Of a DNA stretch of 64,000 nucleotides, positions 17,342 to 25,110 are shown piece after piece. Below the pieces are notes generated by a model, which was given only the letters and a program-made list of their open reading frames with translations, had not been told where the DNA came from and ran no database searches. The stretch comes from Bacteroides faecis MAJ27 (GTDB lineage: Bacteria; Bacteroidota; Bacteroidia; Bacteroidales; Bacteroidaceae). How positions within the stretch are numbered: position 1 is the stretch's first letter; the number at the start of each line of letters is the position of its first letter. The position numbers and the translations under genes were made by a program. Where the stretch lies: the NCBI RefSeq assembly GCF_900106755.1, contig NZ_FNNN01000016.1, positions 88,517-152,516 on the forward strand. Direction: 5' to 3'.

Positions 17342-17818
17342 CTAATTCTCAATTTCAAAAGTGACATCGTTCACACTTGTATCTGTTGCTCTTATATCAT
17401 TATAATGAGCTTCAACAATAGATGGACGGGCATTCTTGAATTGATACTTTATTTTGATTGTATCTTTTTCTTTGCGGATTTCTTCAGGATATTGGATTTC
17501 TAAAATATACTCTTGTTCATAATTACCCTTGTTTTTGATACAGGCTTCCCATTCTCTAACTTGTATATTGAGACAGTTGTAATATGTAAGATAGGATATG
17601 TCAGTAATTTGAGTGTCCTTGTTAATGGGGCTTAGCAGGTTCACTGTAATCTGATTTATTTTATCTTTGTTTTCCTGCAAAGGTGAACTTCCGTCTTCAT
17701 TGATAAGTTTCACTTTACAATTAAAAATAAATGGCGGTGTATCAGTGTTCTCTTTGCAGCCAATTAAAATGAAAAGTGTGAATAGAACATATAATAGTTT
17801 AGTTTTATGCAGTCTCAT
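17342..17818 (-). CDS. Small predicted lipoprotein
   Basis: A 158-residue protein with a lipoprotein signal (LFILIGC) and a charged, probably beta-rich body. No domain is recognised. It is the last minus-strand gene of the AT-rich protease island and is convergent with the PagL-like gene. A 180-bp gap separates it from the DUF4377-like gene, so it could have its own promoter. An inhibitor role for the neighbouring protease is conceivable, but nothing in the sequence proves it. Confidence 0.6.
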   Translation of the reverse strand: MRLHKTKLLYVLFTLFILIGCKENTDTPPFIFNCKVKLINEDGSSPLQENKDKINQITVNLLSPINKDTQITDISYLTYYNCLNIQVREWEACIKNKGNYEQEYILEIQYPEEIRKEKDTIKIKYQFKNARPSIVEAHYNDIRATDTSVNDVTFEIEN

Positions 17819-17999
17819 ATCTTTCTAATTAATGGTTTCTTTATGTAGATGAATATCTGTCGACATTCTGTTATTTATGATTATGCAATATTACAATAAA
17901 AAAAGAATAATCTAATAAAGGAGTGATAAACAGCTATCACTCCCTACTGTTCATTCATAGAGGAATTATTTTGATATAACCAGTTTTCTAATCAGCGTC

Positions 18000-18368
18000 T
18001 TAAACTTTCTCCTTACTTAAGACTTCCAATAGATAATAATAATATCCCAATAGATCTTGTACAGGTTCGCCTTGATTCTTGTTCACAGCTTTGACTTTAA
18101 TCACGAACTCATATCCTTCTTCATACTCATCTTCAAAACCTTTGATTGTTTCGATGACGTATGTCTTGTTGCTTTCATCCGTAACAACATAGCCTAATAT
18201 ATCGGTGGTAATACCATGTCCCGGTGCAACATAATAATCTCTATAAGCTGCGACTTTTAGGATCATGGTTTTATATTCTTCTTTTTGCTTCTCATCGTCA
18301 TTACAAGAATAAAAGCATAAACCTATAATGATTAAAAGTACAAAAGCATTATATATCTTGTTTGTCAT
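18000..18368 (-). CDS. DUF4377-like small lipoprotein
   Basis: A 122-residue protein with lipobox FYSC. The mature part has the pattern VIETIKGFEDEYEEGYEFVIKVKA, ending in YLLEVLSKEKV, which resembles the DUF4377 domain (GF-Y-GYEY-VKV...LLEVLSK). Function is unknown. It is preceded by a 126-bp gap and lies in the protease island on the same strand as the C10 peptidase. Confidence 0.65.
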   Translation of the reverse strand: MTNKIYNAFVLLIIIGLCFYSCNDDEKQKEEYKTMILKVAAYRDYYVAPGHGITTDILGYVVTDESNKTYVIETIKGFEDEYEEGYEFVIKVKAVNKNQGEPVQDLLGYYYYLLEVLSKEKV

Positions 18369-18494
18369 ATTGAGATGAAGGTAAAGATTCTATCATCATT
18401 TCCAAATTCATTGGGAATATGTTTATTTACTCCTTTTATCCTCTAAGTGAATACTCTTCGTATACAACTGTATAATACTCATTCATCAAAACTT

Positions 18495-18926
18495 TTAGTA
18501 TCTAGAATGTTTCATGATATTGATATCAGGTAGCTGTATAACAGTTATAGCATGATATGTATTTACATATCTGCATATAAATTTTATGTTTCTTTTTTTT
18601 CCTGTTGTATTCTCTAGTAGGCAAATTGTTACTTTCTTTCCATCGATTTTAAAAGAAAAAAAATCAAAATCAAATTTATCAGGTGGGAAGCTCTGATTTT
18701 TATCTTTAATATATTCTGGACTATATTCTTTAATAATAATTCCATCAAGTATTAACTGATCAATCTTCCATTCATCTTTATTGGATGTGAATATTTTCCT
18801 GCCTCCTTCTTTGGGGCATTCCCAACTATAGTTAGAGAAAGCGAATTCATTGGAATCGGTATTATTACAAGCGCTCATGATCATATAAAGGACAGCTATG
18901 ATTAATTTATATTTCATTTTATTCAT
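18495..18926 (-). CDS. Small predicted lipoprotein overlapping the C10 peptidase gene
   Basis: A 143-residue lipoprotein (lipobox MSAC) with an aromatic, lysine-rich beta-type body (FDFDFFSFKIDGKKVTICLLENTTGKK). It resembles the BACON-like small domains in general character only, and no family is assigned. I start at the ATG at 18926, which overlaps the protease stop by 8 bp and implies translational coupling; ATG 18917 is an alternative. Small genes coupled to C10 proteases in B. fragilis and B. thetaiotaomicron encode inhibitors, so this is the best inhibitor candidate here. Confidence 0.65.
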   Translation of the reverse strand: MNKMKYKLIIAVLYMIMSACNNTDSNEFAFSNYSWECPKEGGRKIFTSNKDEWKIDQLILDGIIIKEYSPEYIKDKNQSFPPDKFDFDFFSFKIDGKKVTICLLENTTGKKRNIKFICRYVNTYHAITVIQLPDINIMKHSRY

Positions 18927-20202
18927 TTTTTGTTTGCCATACACTAAATGCTTTCATTTGATATGGAAAGGTTCTAGATGTGCCTTCCCATCTCAAATCC
19001 TGATCATAATTATCCGATTGTGGTATATAAAGATAATAGCCATTATAACTTTCCCCCCATCCATAATTGATATGGAAATATCTCTTTACATATTTAGTTG
19101 CATCTATACATGTGCCACAAGCCCCAGTAGTAAATATAAAGCGTAATGCATCTATTAGCATTGAATGCCCTTCATCATTACTATTTCTAGCAGATAACCA
19201 TACTATACCATTTTTCTGTACTAAAGTATTTTCAATAGTTTCATTAAAAGGGGATCTTTCATATTTAAGATAACCTTGGGATAAAAGGCATACGGCTTTT
19301 ACTGCATCTTCTGTATTTGCGCTACTACTAGGACCATATTTCATTCCTACTGCTAGTCCAATCTCATGTATTAAGTTTGCTACATCGGTTTCTTCATCGC
19401 TTCCGGCAATAAACTGATTGTCATGTTTGATTTCGCTTAGCCGGTCCCATGATGTTATTAATGTGTAGTAATAAAAGGTAGTTTTTGAACGGTCCCATAA
19501 GCATAATAGGGCTTGTGCTGCTGCAACTGCAACGCATCCTGCTGCAGAGCGTACTTTGTCTCCATTGCTGTTGGTGTATAAAGGACAAACATTATTGAAT
19601 GGAGCGAATTGATGCCAACAAACTGGACACCTAGGTTCCATAGTAAACATTTCTTTTCCTCCGACTATATCTGAATCTGCTCTAGTTAATGCGTTTAGTG
19701 TTTTCCAATCTTCATTTATTGACGTATTATATTTTATAGAATACTTAATATCCGCTATTGCATTACTTAGAATAGCTACTAATCCACCGGGTATGTTACT
19801 GTTTATTAGATCAGCATTGTTAAGCTCTACAGTTCCATCTGCAATGCCATATAACGATTTGGCACGCTTGTCAGCCGCAACAAAAGCGGTATTGCCATTA
19901 GATAACTCTACTATATAAAGAATGTCATTTACATCTATATCAGAGTCATTACCAATGCTCCGCGTCTTGCTTTTAGTCAATGAAGTTATCTTTTTTATAC
20001 TAACAAAATTCTCTACCCTTGTAGGAGAGAGAGAAGAGACTCCATAAAACTCATCAATAGTTGATTGAATGTCTTCTTCATTAACTTTGAATTCAGGGTT
20101 CGTACTACTTGTTTCAGGTAGGCTTTCACTGTCAATCATATCAAAATTCTCTTGACATGACATCATTGTAAACAATGATACGATAATTAATAGTTTTCTC
20201 AT
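18919..20202 (-). CDS. C10 family (streptopain-like) cysteine peptidase
   Basis: A 427-residue lipoprotein zymogen related to streptopain (SpeB) and the Bfp/Btp proteases of Bacteroides. The signal ends in MMSC. A propeptide of about 190 residues follows, including the C10 prodomain phrase VELSNGNTAFVAADKRAKSLYG. The catalytic domain begins near PVCWHQFAPFNNVCP. Cys223 in AGCVAVAAAQ and His346 in EGHSMLIDAL are the dyad, and FHINYGWGESYNGYY supplies the conserved Asn/Trp loop. It should be exported and self-activated. It is flanked by a DUF3244 gene (upstream) and an overlapping small lipoprotein gene (downstream). Confidence 0.92.
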   Translation of the reverse strand: MRKLLIIVSLFTMMSCQENFDMIDSESLPETSSTNPEFKVNEEDIQSTIDEFYGVSSLSPTRVENFVSIKKITSLTKSKTRSIGNDSDIDVNDILYIVELSNGNTAFVAADKRAKSLYGIADGTVELNNADLINSNIPGGLVAILSNAIADIKYSIKYNTSINEDWKTLNALTRADSDIVGGKEMFTMEPRCPVCWHQFAPFNNVCPLYTNSNGDKVRSAAGCVAVAAAQALLCLWDRSKTTFYYYTLITSWDRLSEIKHDNQFIAGSDEETDVANLIHEIGLAVGMKYGPSSSANTEDAVKAVCLLSQGYLKYERSPFNETIENTLVQKNGIVWLSARNSNDEGHSMLIDALRFIFTTGACGTCIDATKYVKRYFHINYGWGESYNGYYLYIPQSDNYDQDLRWEGTSRTFPYQMKAFSVWQTKNE

Positions 20203-20247
20203 GGCATAATTTTTAGTTAATATTATTTTATGAGTTGATATTGTAAT

Positions 20248-20622
20248 CTATTCGATTTCAAACTCTCCAATGAAAGTCACATCTTTTTCTATATAAAATA
20301 GCTCATATTGATCGGCTTTGAAACCATCTAAATCTATTTTATAGATTTCCTGCTTATCAGGAATCACCATATCTTGAAATACGATGTTTCCATTCTTGTC
20401 TTTAACTTGGAAGGTGACTGGCTCGTTCGATTTTTCAAAGAACTGCACTTCGATGTTATTACCTTCGAGAGTGGCTTCTATGGGTATGAAAGCAATATCT
20501 TTCTTAAGGTGCTCCCATATTTTTAGTTGTATATACTTGCCTCTGTGGCTTGATAAACAATTGGCCTCCATTGTCATGAATGAAAGGGCAATTAATAATA
20601 ATGTGATACTTAGCTTTCTCAT
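20248..20622 (-). CDS. DUF3244 domain protein
   Basis: A protein of about 124 residues, exported by a signal peptide (LLLIALSFMTMEA). The mature part matches DUF3244: a beta-sandwich-like pattern with IEATLEGNNIEVQFFE, VTFQVKDKNGNIVFQD and the terminal FIGEFEIE. I start at ATG 20622; in-frame codons further upstream add residues ahead of a good signal. It lies 45 bp before the C10 peptidase gene and is probably in its operon. DUF3244 genes are repeatedly seen near C10 proteases in Bacteroides; a function as inhibitor or chaperone is inference. Confidence 0.75.
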   Translation of the reverse strand: MRKLSITLLLIALSFMTMEANCLSSHRGKYIQLKIWEHLKKDIAFIPIEATLEGNNIEVQFFEKSNEPVTFQVKDKNGNIVFQDMVIPDKQEIYKIDLDGFKADQYELFYIEKDVTFIGEFEIE

Positions 20623-20779
20623 ATCTTTAAATGTTTTCTGCAAAGTTATGAAAAATGAGAGACAAAATCTGAGAAATACTAGTTTTGATATGGACAAGCG
20701 GATGTTGATAATCAATGACTTACGGCTTTGATCTGTACTGTGAACATGACATTGGTAATATCTCTATAAAATATGGATA

Positions 20780-22471
20780 TTAATGCATATTCTTAATCAA
20801 ATATTCGTATAATGAAAAATTAGTTGGTAGTGTGATATTTAGTTTCTGTTTAAGTCTGGAACGCTTTCTACTTACGGAATTGGTGGCAATATTTAATAGT
20901 TTTGCTTCTGTATTGGTATCGAATCCCAAAAGATACAAACAGCAATATTGAAAATCTTCTTCCGGTAAGTTCGGACCTAAGCTATATATATAATTATAAA
21001 GTTCAGGATATATGGTCGTTATTTCATTTGTAATGGCTTTCCATCGTTCTTCAGTTATGAGCGATTTATCATTTCCCGGTATGTTTTGATTGCCCAATTT
21101 TGTTAGTTCTTTGTATAGAGGTGAATCTACTAGTAGTTTATTCTGTAGTTTTCTATAATTGGCTGATAAACGAATGATGTCTTCTTGCAGCTGATCATAA
21201 TTTTCATCTTTTTCTTTGAGGTTGTTTAATATAATTCTTTTCTTTTCCAGTTTAAGCTTATGATTATATAAATCTGTTTTTATGTTACTCAATTCAGCCT
21301 GTTGATTTTGTATTTTTTCTTTCGCTCTTTTTCGAAATAGCAGATATCCCATTATCGTGAATAGCAGAGCTGAAGTGCAGATGATTAAAACGATGATATA
21401 ACTTTGTTCTTTGTTTTTTAGGTCAATGACTTCTTTCTTTATTTTTAGGTTGTTATACTTGGTTTCTATATCCAGTATTTTGGACTGACTGTCCGCATAC
21501 ATTAAGGAATCTACTATTTCTGTGTATTCTTCTAAATTTGTAAGTGCTTCTTTATAATTTCCTTCTGACTTATAGATTTGATAATATAAATTTTTGATGC
21601 TATATGTATAGTCAAGATTATCTTGTGGAATTCTTTGCAGAAGTTCTTTGGCTTGCTTTAAAGAGTCAGATGCGATATATAAGCCAATTAGTGCTATGTA
21701 ATTTGGCATTTTTTCTCTTCCTTCCAGTGCTTTATAAAAGAACTTTTTGGCTTTGTCGTATTTGTCTTGCATTACATAGATGTTGCCCAGGGTGTTTTCG
21801 ATTGAAGCTTTTACATCTTTATCCTCTGAAGTCTCGGCTATAGAATTTGCCATAAACAGAATTTCGAGGGCACGGGGTATCGAATCAATACATGCGTATT
21901 CGCGCCCTATATCTCTTAGGGCACAAGCGTAGCTATCAGTGTTATTTTCTTTTTTGAAATAGTCGGCAGCCATTTCGTATTTTTCGATAGCTTCTGTCCG
22001 CATGGCTTTCTCTCTATATAAATCGCCCATATAGCTGTATGTATATCCAACTAAATTATATAGCTTATTCTTATTACCAATCTCTAACGCATTAGTATAT
22101 ATAGACATCGCCTTGTCATAATCCCCATCATTTGCATGGGAACGTCCCAAATAAATTAAGGTTTGTACCTGTTCTTCAGGTTTGCCGTAGGATGAATACC
22201 AAGCATTAGCCCGCTCGAATTGATAAGATGGCAATAGGGTATTAAAGATTTCGTCAGTGACTTTACCCGATAGCATGCACCAGCGTGCAAAAGTCTTGTC
22301 ATCTAGTTTTTCCGGAGATGGTATATTTTCCAGTAAGATTGAAGCACTGTCTGGGTTTACTTCTATAATTCTCTCTACTTCATCGAGTCGTTTGTCCAAA
22401 GCGGATTGCTGTTTGCTGCATCCTACTAATAAGAATGTAGATAGGATAGTTATCAATGTACTGCTTTTCAT
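20780..22471 (-). CDS. Membrane TPR protein with C-terminal HTH (regulator)
   Basis: A 563-residue protein. A lipoprotein-like signal (FLLVGCSK) is followed by TPR repeats (about residues 70-350), a transmembrane helix (SYIIVLIICTSALLFTIMGY), a long coiled coil, and a C-terminal LuxR/sigma-4-like helix-turn-helix (LLNIATNSVSRKRSRLKQKL). This layout is common in Bacteroides and suggests a one-component regulator that senses outside the membrane and binds DNA inside. The start at 22471 fits a -7 box TACTTTTG at 22569-22562; the longer frame to 22564 would begin in that promoter. It may control the adjacent protease genes. Confidence 0.8.
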   Translation of the reverse strand: MKSSTLITILSTFLLVGCSKQQSALDKRLDEVERIIEVNPDSASILLENIPSPEKLDDKTFARWCMLSGKVTDEIFNTLLPSYQFERANAWYSSYGKPEEQVQTLIYLGRSHANDGDYDKAMSIYTNALEIGNKNKLYNLVGYTYSYMGDLYREKAMRTEAIEKYEMAADYFKKENNTDSYACALRDIGREYACIDSIPRALEILFMANSIAETSEDKDVKASIENTLGNIYVMQDKYDKAKKFFYKALEGREKMPNYIALIGLYIASDSLKQAKELLQRIPQDNLDYTYSIKNLYYQIYKSEGNYKEALTNLEEYTEIVDSLMYADSQSKILDIETKYNNLKIKKEVIDLKNKEQSYIIVLIICTSALLFTIMGYLLFRKRAKEKIQNQQAELSNIKTDLYNHKLKLEKKRIILNNLKEKDENYDQLQEDIIRLSANYRKLQNKLLVDSPLYKELTKLGNQNIPGNDKSLITEERWKAITNEITTIYPELYNYIYSLGPNLPEEDFQYCCLYLLGFDTNTEAKLLNIATNSVSRKRSRLKQKLNITLPTNFSLYEYLIKNMH

Positions 22472-22657
22472 CTGTTTGTCGTAATTTAGTTCGTTGTAGA
22501 TGCTCCTCAAAAAGTATGTTTTGCCTGTTGTCAAAGCAGGTATATTACCTTCATATTGTTGCAAAAGTAGGTATTTAATTTATATAATGCTATTTATTAC
22601 GTCTTTATTCCTGTAATTTGATGTAAAATTGGTGGTTTTATAAATTAAGTAACTTCA

Positions 22658-22686
22658 GATAAGGGCAACGATTGGTTGTCCTTATC
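22658..22686. repeat. Hairpin GATAAGGGCAAC upstream of the TPR/HTH regulator
   Basis: A 12-bp inverted repeat (22658-22669 and 22675-22686, one mismatch) with a 5-nt loop. On the plus strand it is followed by TTGTTTT, so it looks like a rightward terminator, although no plus-strand gene precedes it. Confidence 0.55.
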
Positions 22687-22777
22687 TTGTTTTATGGTAA
22701 AGAAGTTATTGTTTGCCATTCTTTTAGATGCAAATGATCCTATGTTCTCTTGTCTTTCAACTGGTATTATCATATTA

Positions 22778-22899
22778 TCTAACCGATATCTTCATCGTCC
22801 AACCCGGGTGATGTAATCATCGCACTTGGGTGAACTGATCGTGTCACAATAGTAGACAGTTCATTCCACCCGGGTGGAACGATGAAGATGTCGGTTAGA
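22778..22899. repeat. Large imperfect inverted repeat with CCCGGGTG core
   Basis: Two 33-bp arms (22778-22810 and 22867-22899) are about 90 percent complementary. Both include a CACCCGGGTG-type palindrome at the inner edge. The 56-bp centre adds a second stem (GAACTG with CAGTTC), so the whole 122 bp can fold into one long hairpin. It lies in the 760-bp gene-free gap between the regulator and yqeY. No promoter or gene was found in the centre. Confidence 0.65.
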
Positions 22900-23046
22900 A
22901 AACATGCAGATATAGGTATCAAAAGAGAAGGCTATAGGCAGTATAATATATAAAGAACCAGTCAATTAAACTCAGAATAGCGGTACATAACCGGAGTGTT
23001 GGTAATGAATAAATCGTAAACCCGTGAGAAATGAATTGAAACTGAA

Positions 23047-23120
23047 TGAGAGATACCCCTAAAAACAATGAGAGATACGTGAAAAATAACTATTTTAACG
23101 AAGAAAAGAGTGAGAGATAC
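23047..23120 (+). repeat. Three copies of TGAGAGATAC
   Basis: The 10-mer occurs at 23047-23056, 23069-23078 and 23111-23120. The last copy forms part of the left arm of the terminator at 23105-23147. The spacing (22 and 42 bp) is irregular, so this is not a CRISPR. Confidence 0.7.
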
Positions 23121-23147
23121 CTGTTTGAAAAGGATCTCTCACTCTTT
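23105..23147 (-). terminator. Terminator at the end of the dcw cluster
   Basis: A perfect 14-bp inverted repeat (23105-23118 with 23134-23147) with a 15-nt loop and AAA/TTT at the stem base. It lies 89 bp past the yqeY stop and can act in both directions. Confidence 0.8.
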
Positions 23148-23235
23148 ATGTTGCTGATTATCTACGGCTTATCTCAAAAGGAATGAGACCGTGAGACTAA
23201 AAAGTATTTTTAGTTTCCAGAGGAGTGGTGAAGGG

Positions 23236-23685
23236 TTATCCCAACAGCTCTTTTACTTTCGCAGAAATAGCACGGCCTTCTGCAAGTCCTGCCAACTTCT
23301 TGGAAGCTACTCCCATCACTTTACCCATATCTTTTCCGCTGGTTGCGCCTGTCTCTGCAATGATTTCTTTCAATGCAGCTTCCAGTTCTTCAGCAGTCAT
23401 TTGTTTGGGCAAATAAGCTTCCATTACGGCAACCTGTGCAAGTTCTCCGTCAGCCAAATCCTGACGTCCCTGTCCGATATAGATTTCGGCAGAGTCCTTA
23501 CCTTGTTTCACCAGTTTCTGAATGATTTTCAAGGCTGCTTCGTCTGTCAGTGTATCGTTAGCTCCCGGAGCTGTTTTAGCTTCGATGAAGAATTTCTTTA
23601 CGTTTCTTAAAGTCTCCAAGGCAACTTTATCTTTTGCCTTCATTGCGTTTTTAATGTCTTCGCTGACTTTGTCAAATAAATCCAT
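23236..23685 (-). CDS. GatB/YqeY domain protein
   Basis: A 149-residue protein of the YqeY family, which resembles the tRNA-binding tail of the GatB amidotransferase subunit. Diagnostic segments are NAMKAKDKVALETLRNVK, YLPKQMTAEELEAAL and GATSGKDMGKVMGV, the last part of the family signature. Length is normal. It is the last gene of the dcw run, 100 bp after ftsZ, and is followed by the strong terminator. The precise cellular role is unknown. Confidence 0.92.
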   Translation of the reverse strand: MDLFDKVSEDIKNAMKAKDKVALETLRNVKKFFIEAKTAPGANDTLTDEAALKIIQKLVKQGKDSAEIYIGQGRQDLADGELAQVAVMEAYLPKQMTAEELEAALKEIIAETGATSGKDMGKVMGVASKKLAGLAEGRAISAKVKELLG

Positions 23686-23785
23686 AATGATATTTACAAT
23701 TTAATTATTTACAATCTACAAAAGCAGAGGAAGAACCAAACAGTATGAATCTTACATTCTTCATTCTTAGTTCTTCATTCTTCAT

Positions 23786-25093
23786 TTAAAAAGTGATTAC
23801 ACCGTCATTGTCCGTTGCCTCTTCCATGGCAACTTCCTCTTCGAGAGCCGCTTTTGTTTTAATCTTCAACAGCTTCGTTTTATCGCGCGTGTAAGTAGGA
23901 GATTCCTCTATCATGGCGATGATGTCGTCGTTGTCCAAATCTTCGGTATTGAAGATGTAGATATGACGGCGGCTGCGCAAGCTCTTCTTTCCGATACCGG
24001 CGCTTTCACCGTATGCTTTGCGGATACGTTCTTTGTTCTTCTCCTTCTCTTCTTCAAGCTGCAGCTGGCGTTCTTCTTCCTCCTGGCTGCGTGCTTCGTG
24101 GAGTGTGTCCATACCCGGCACGTCTTCTACACCAAAACCGGTTGCCAGTACGGTGATCTTCACTTTGGTATCCAGAGAATTGTCTACTGCGACACCCCAG
24201 ATAACTTCTACTCCTTCGCGGAACTTGCTCATGAACTCGTGTATCTCGTTCATCTCTTCCATCATCAGTTCGGATGTGGGGCAGAAGGACACATTCAACA
24301 TTACCTTTTTGGCGTTGAAGATGTCGTTGTTGTTCAGCAACGGAGAGTGCAGGGCATCGTCGATTGCTTTAGTGACACGGTTTTCTCCTTCTCCGAATCC
24401 GGTACTCATAATGGCTACACCACCATCTTTCAGGATGGTCTTCACATCGGCAAAGTCCAGATTCACCGTACCACGCATGGTGATAATCTCGGCGATACTT
24501 TTTGCTGCGATGGAAAGCGTGTCATCAGCTTTGCCGAAAGCATTCATGAAGGTAAGGTCGGCATATATTTCGCGCAGGCGTTCGTTGTTGATGACCAGCA
24601 AGGCATCTACGTGCTGGGCGATACGTTCGACGCCGTCCAGTGCCTGAATGATTTTCTTTTCTCCTTCGAAAATAAATGGAATGGTGACAATACCTACTGT
24701 CAGAATATCCATCTCCTTCGCAATGCGGGCGATGACAGGGGCGGCTCCGGTTCCGGTTCCTCCTCCCATTCCGGCAGTGATGAATACCATCTTGGTGCCG
24801 TCGTTCAACTGTTCTTTGATATCGTCAATACTTTCTTCGGCGGCGTCGCGTGCCCGTTCGGGACGGTTGCCGGCTCCAAGTCCTTGTGTGATGCTACGGC
24901 CCAGTTGCAGTTTCACCGGAACGGGTGACTCGGCTAATGCCTGGTTGTCCGTGTTGCAGAGAACGAACGTTACGTCATGTATGCCTTCCCGGTACATGTG
25001 GTTCACAGCGTTACCGCCACCGCCACCTACACCAATCACTTTGATGATCTTAGGTGAGTCGGTCGGGAAATCGAATTGTACTATCTCGTCCAT
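23786..25093 (-). CDS. ftsZ: Cell division protein FtsZ
   Basis: The tubulin-like GTPase that forms the division ring. Its 435 residues include GVGGGGGNAVNHM near the N-terminus, the tubulin signature GMGGGTGTGAAP and the T7 loop region NLDFADVKTIL with the catalytic Asp. The C-terminal linker is long and charged (QEEEERQLQLEEEKEKNKERIRK in pieces), as usual in Bacteroidetes. A C-terminal DDIIAMIEESPTYTRDK segment is in the place of the partner-binding peptide. It lies 17 bp downstream of ftsA. Confidence 0.97.
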   Translation of the reverse strand: MDEIVQFDFPTDSPKIIKVIGVGGGGGNAVNHMYREGIHDVTFVLCNTDNQALAESPVPVKLQLGRSITQGLGAGNRPERARDAAEESIDDIKEQLNDGTKMVFITAGMGGGTGTGAAPVIARIAKEMDILTVGIVTIPFIFEGEKKIIQALDGVERIAQHVDALLVINNERLREIYADLTFMNAFGKADDTLSIAAKSIAEIITMRGTVNLDFADVKTILKDGGVAIMSTGFGEGENRVTKAIDDALHSPLLNNNDIFNAKKVMLNVSFCPTSELMMEEMNEIHEFMSKFREGVEVIWGVAVDNSLDTKVKITVLATGFGVEDVPGMDTLHEARSQEEEERQLQLEEEKEKNKERIRKAYGESAGIGKKSLRSRRHIYIFNTEDLDNDDIIAMIEESPTYTRDKTKLLKIKTKAALEEEVAMEEATDNDGVITF

Positions 25094-25110
25094 ATTATTG
25101 AATTTTGAAT

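Noticed and set aside
22778..22899. The CCCGGGTG hairpin as a second invertible promoter
   Set aside because: The arms are imperfect, the centre is only 56 bp and contains no promoter match, and no recombinase gene is adjacent.
23047..23147. Short repeats considered as a CRISPR array
   Set aside because: There are only three 10-bp units with unequal spacing, one of which is part of a terminator stem, and no cas genes are present.
23963..24928. Long plus-strand frame (321 codons) opposite ftsZ
   Set aside because: It lies wholly antisense to a certain gene, and its Cys/Phe/His-rich translation is typical of a shadow frame. The same applies to other long frames opposite ftsA, murC, murD, murE and ftsI.
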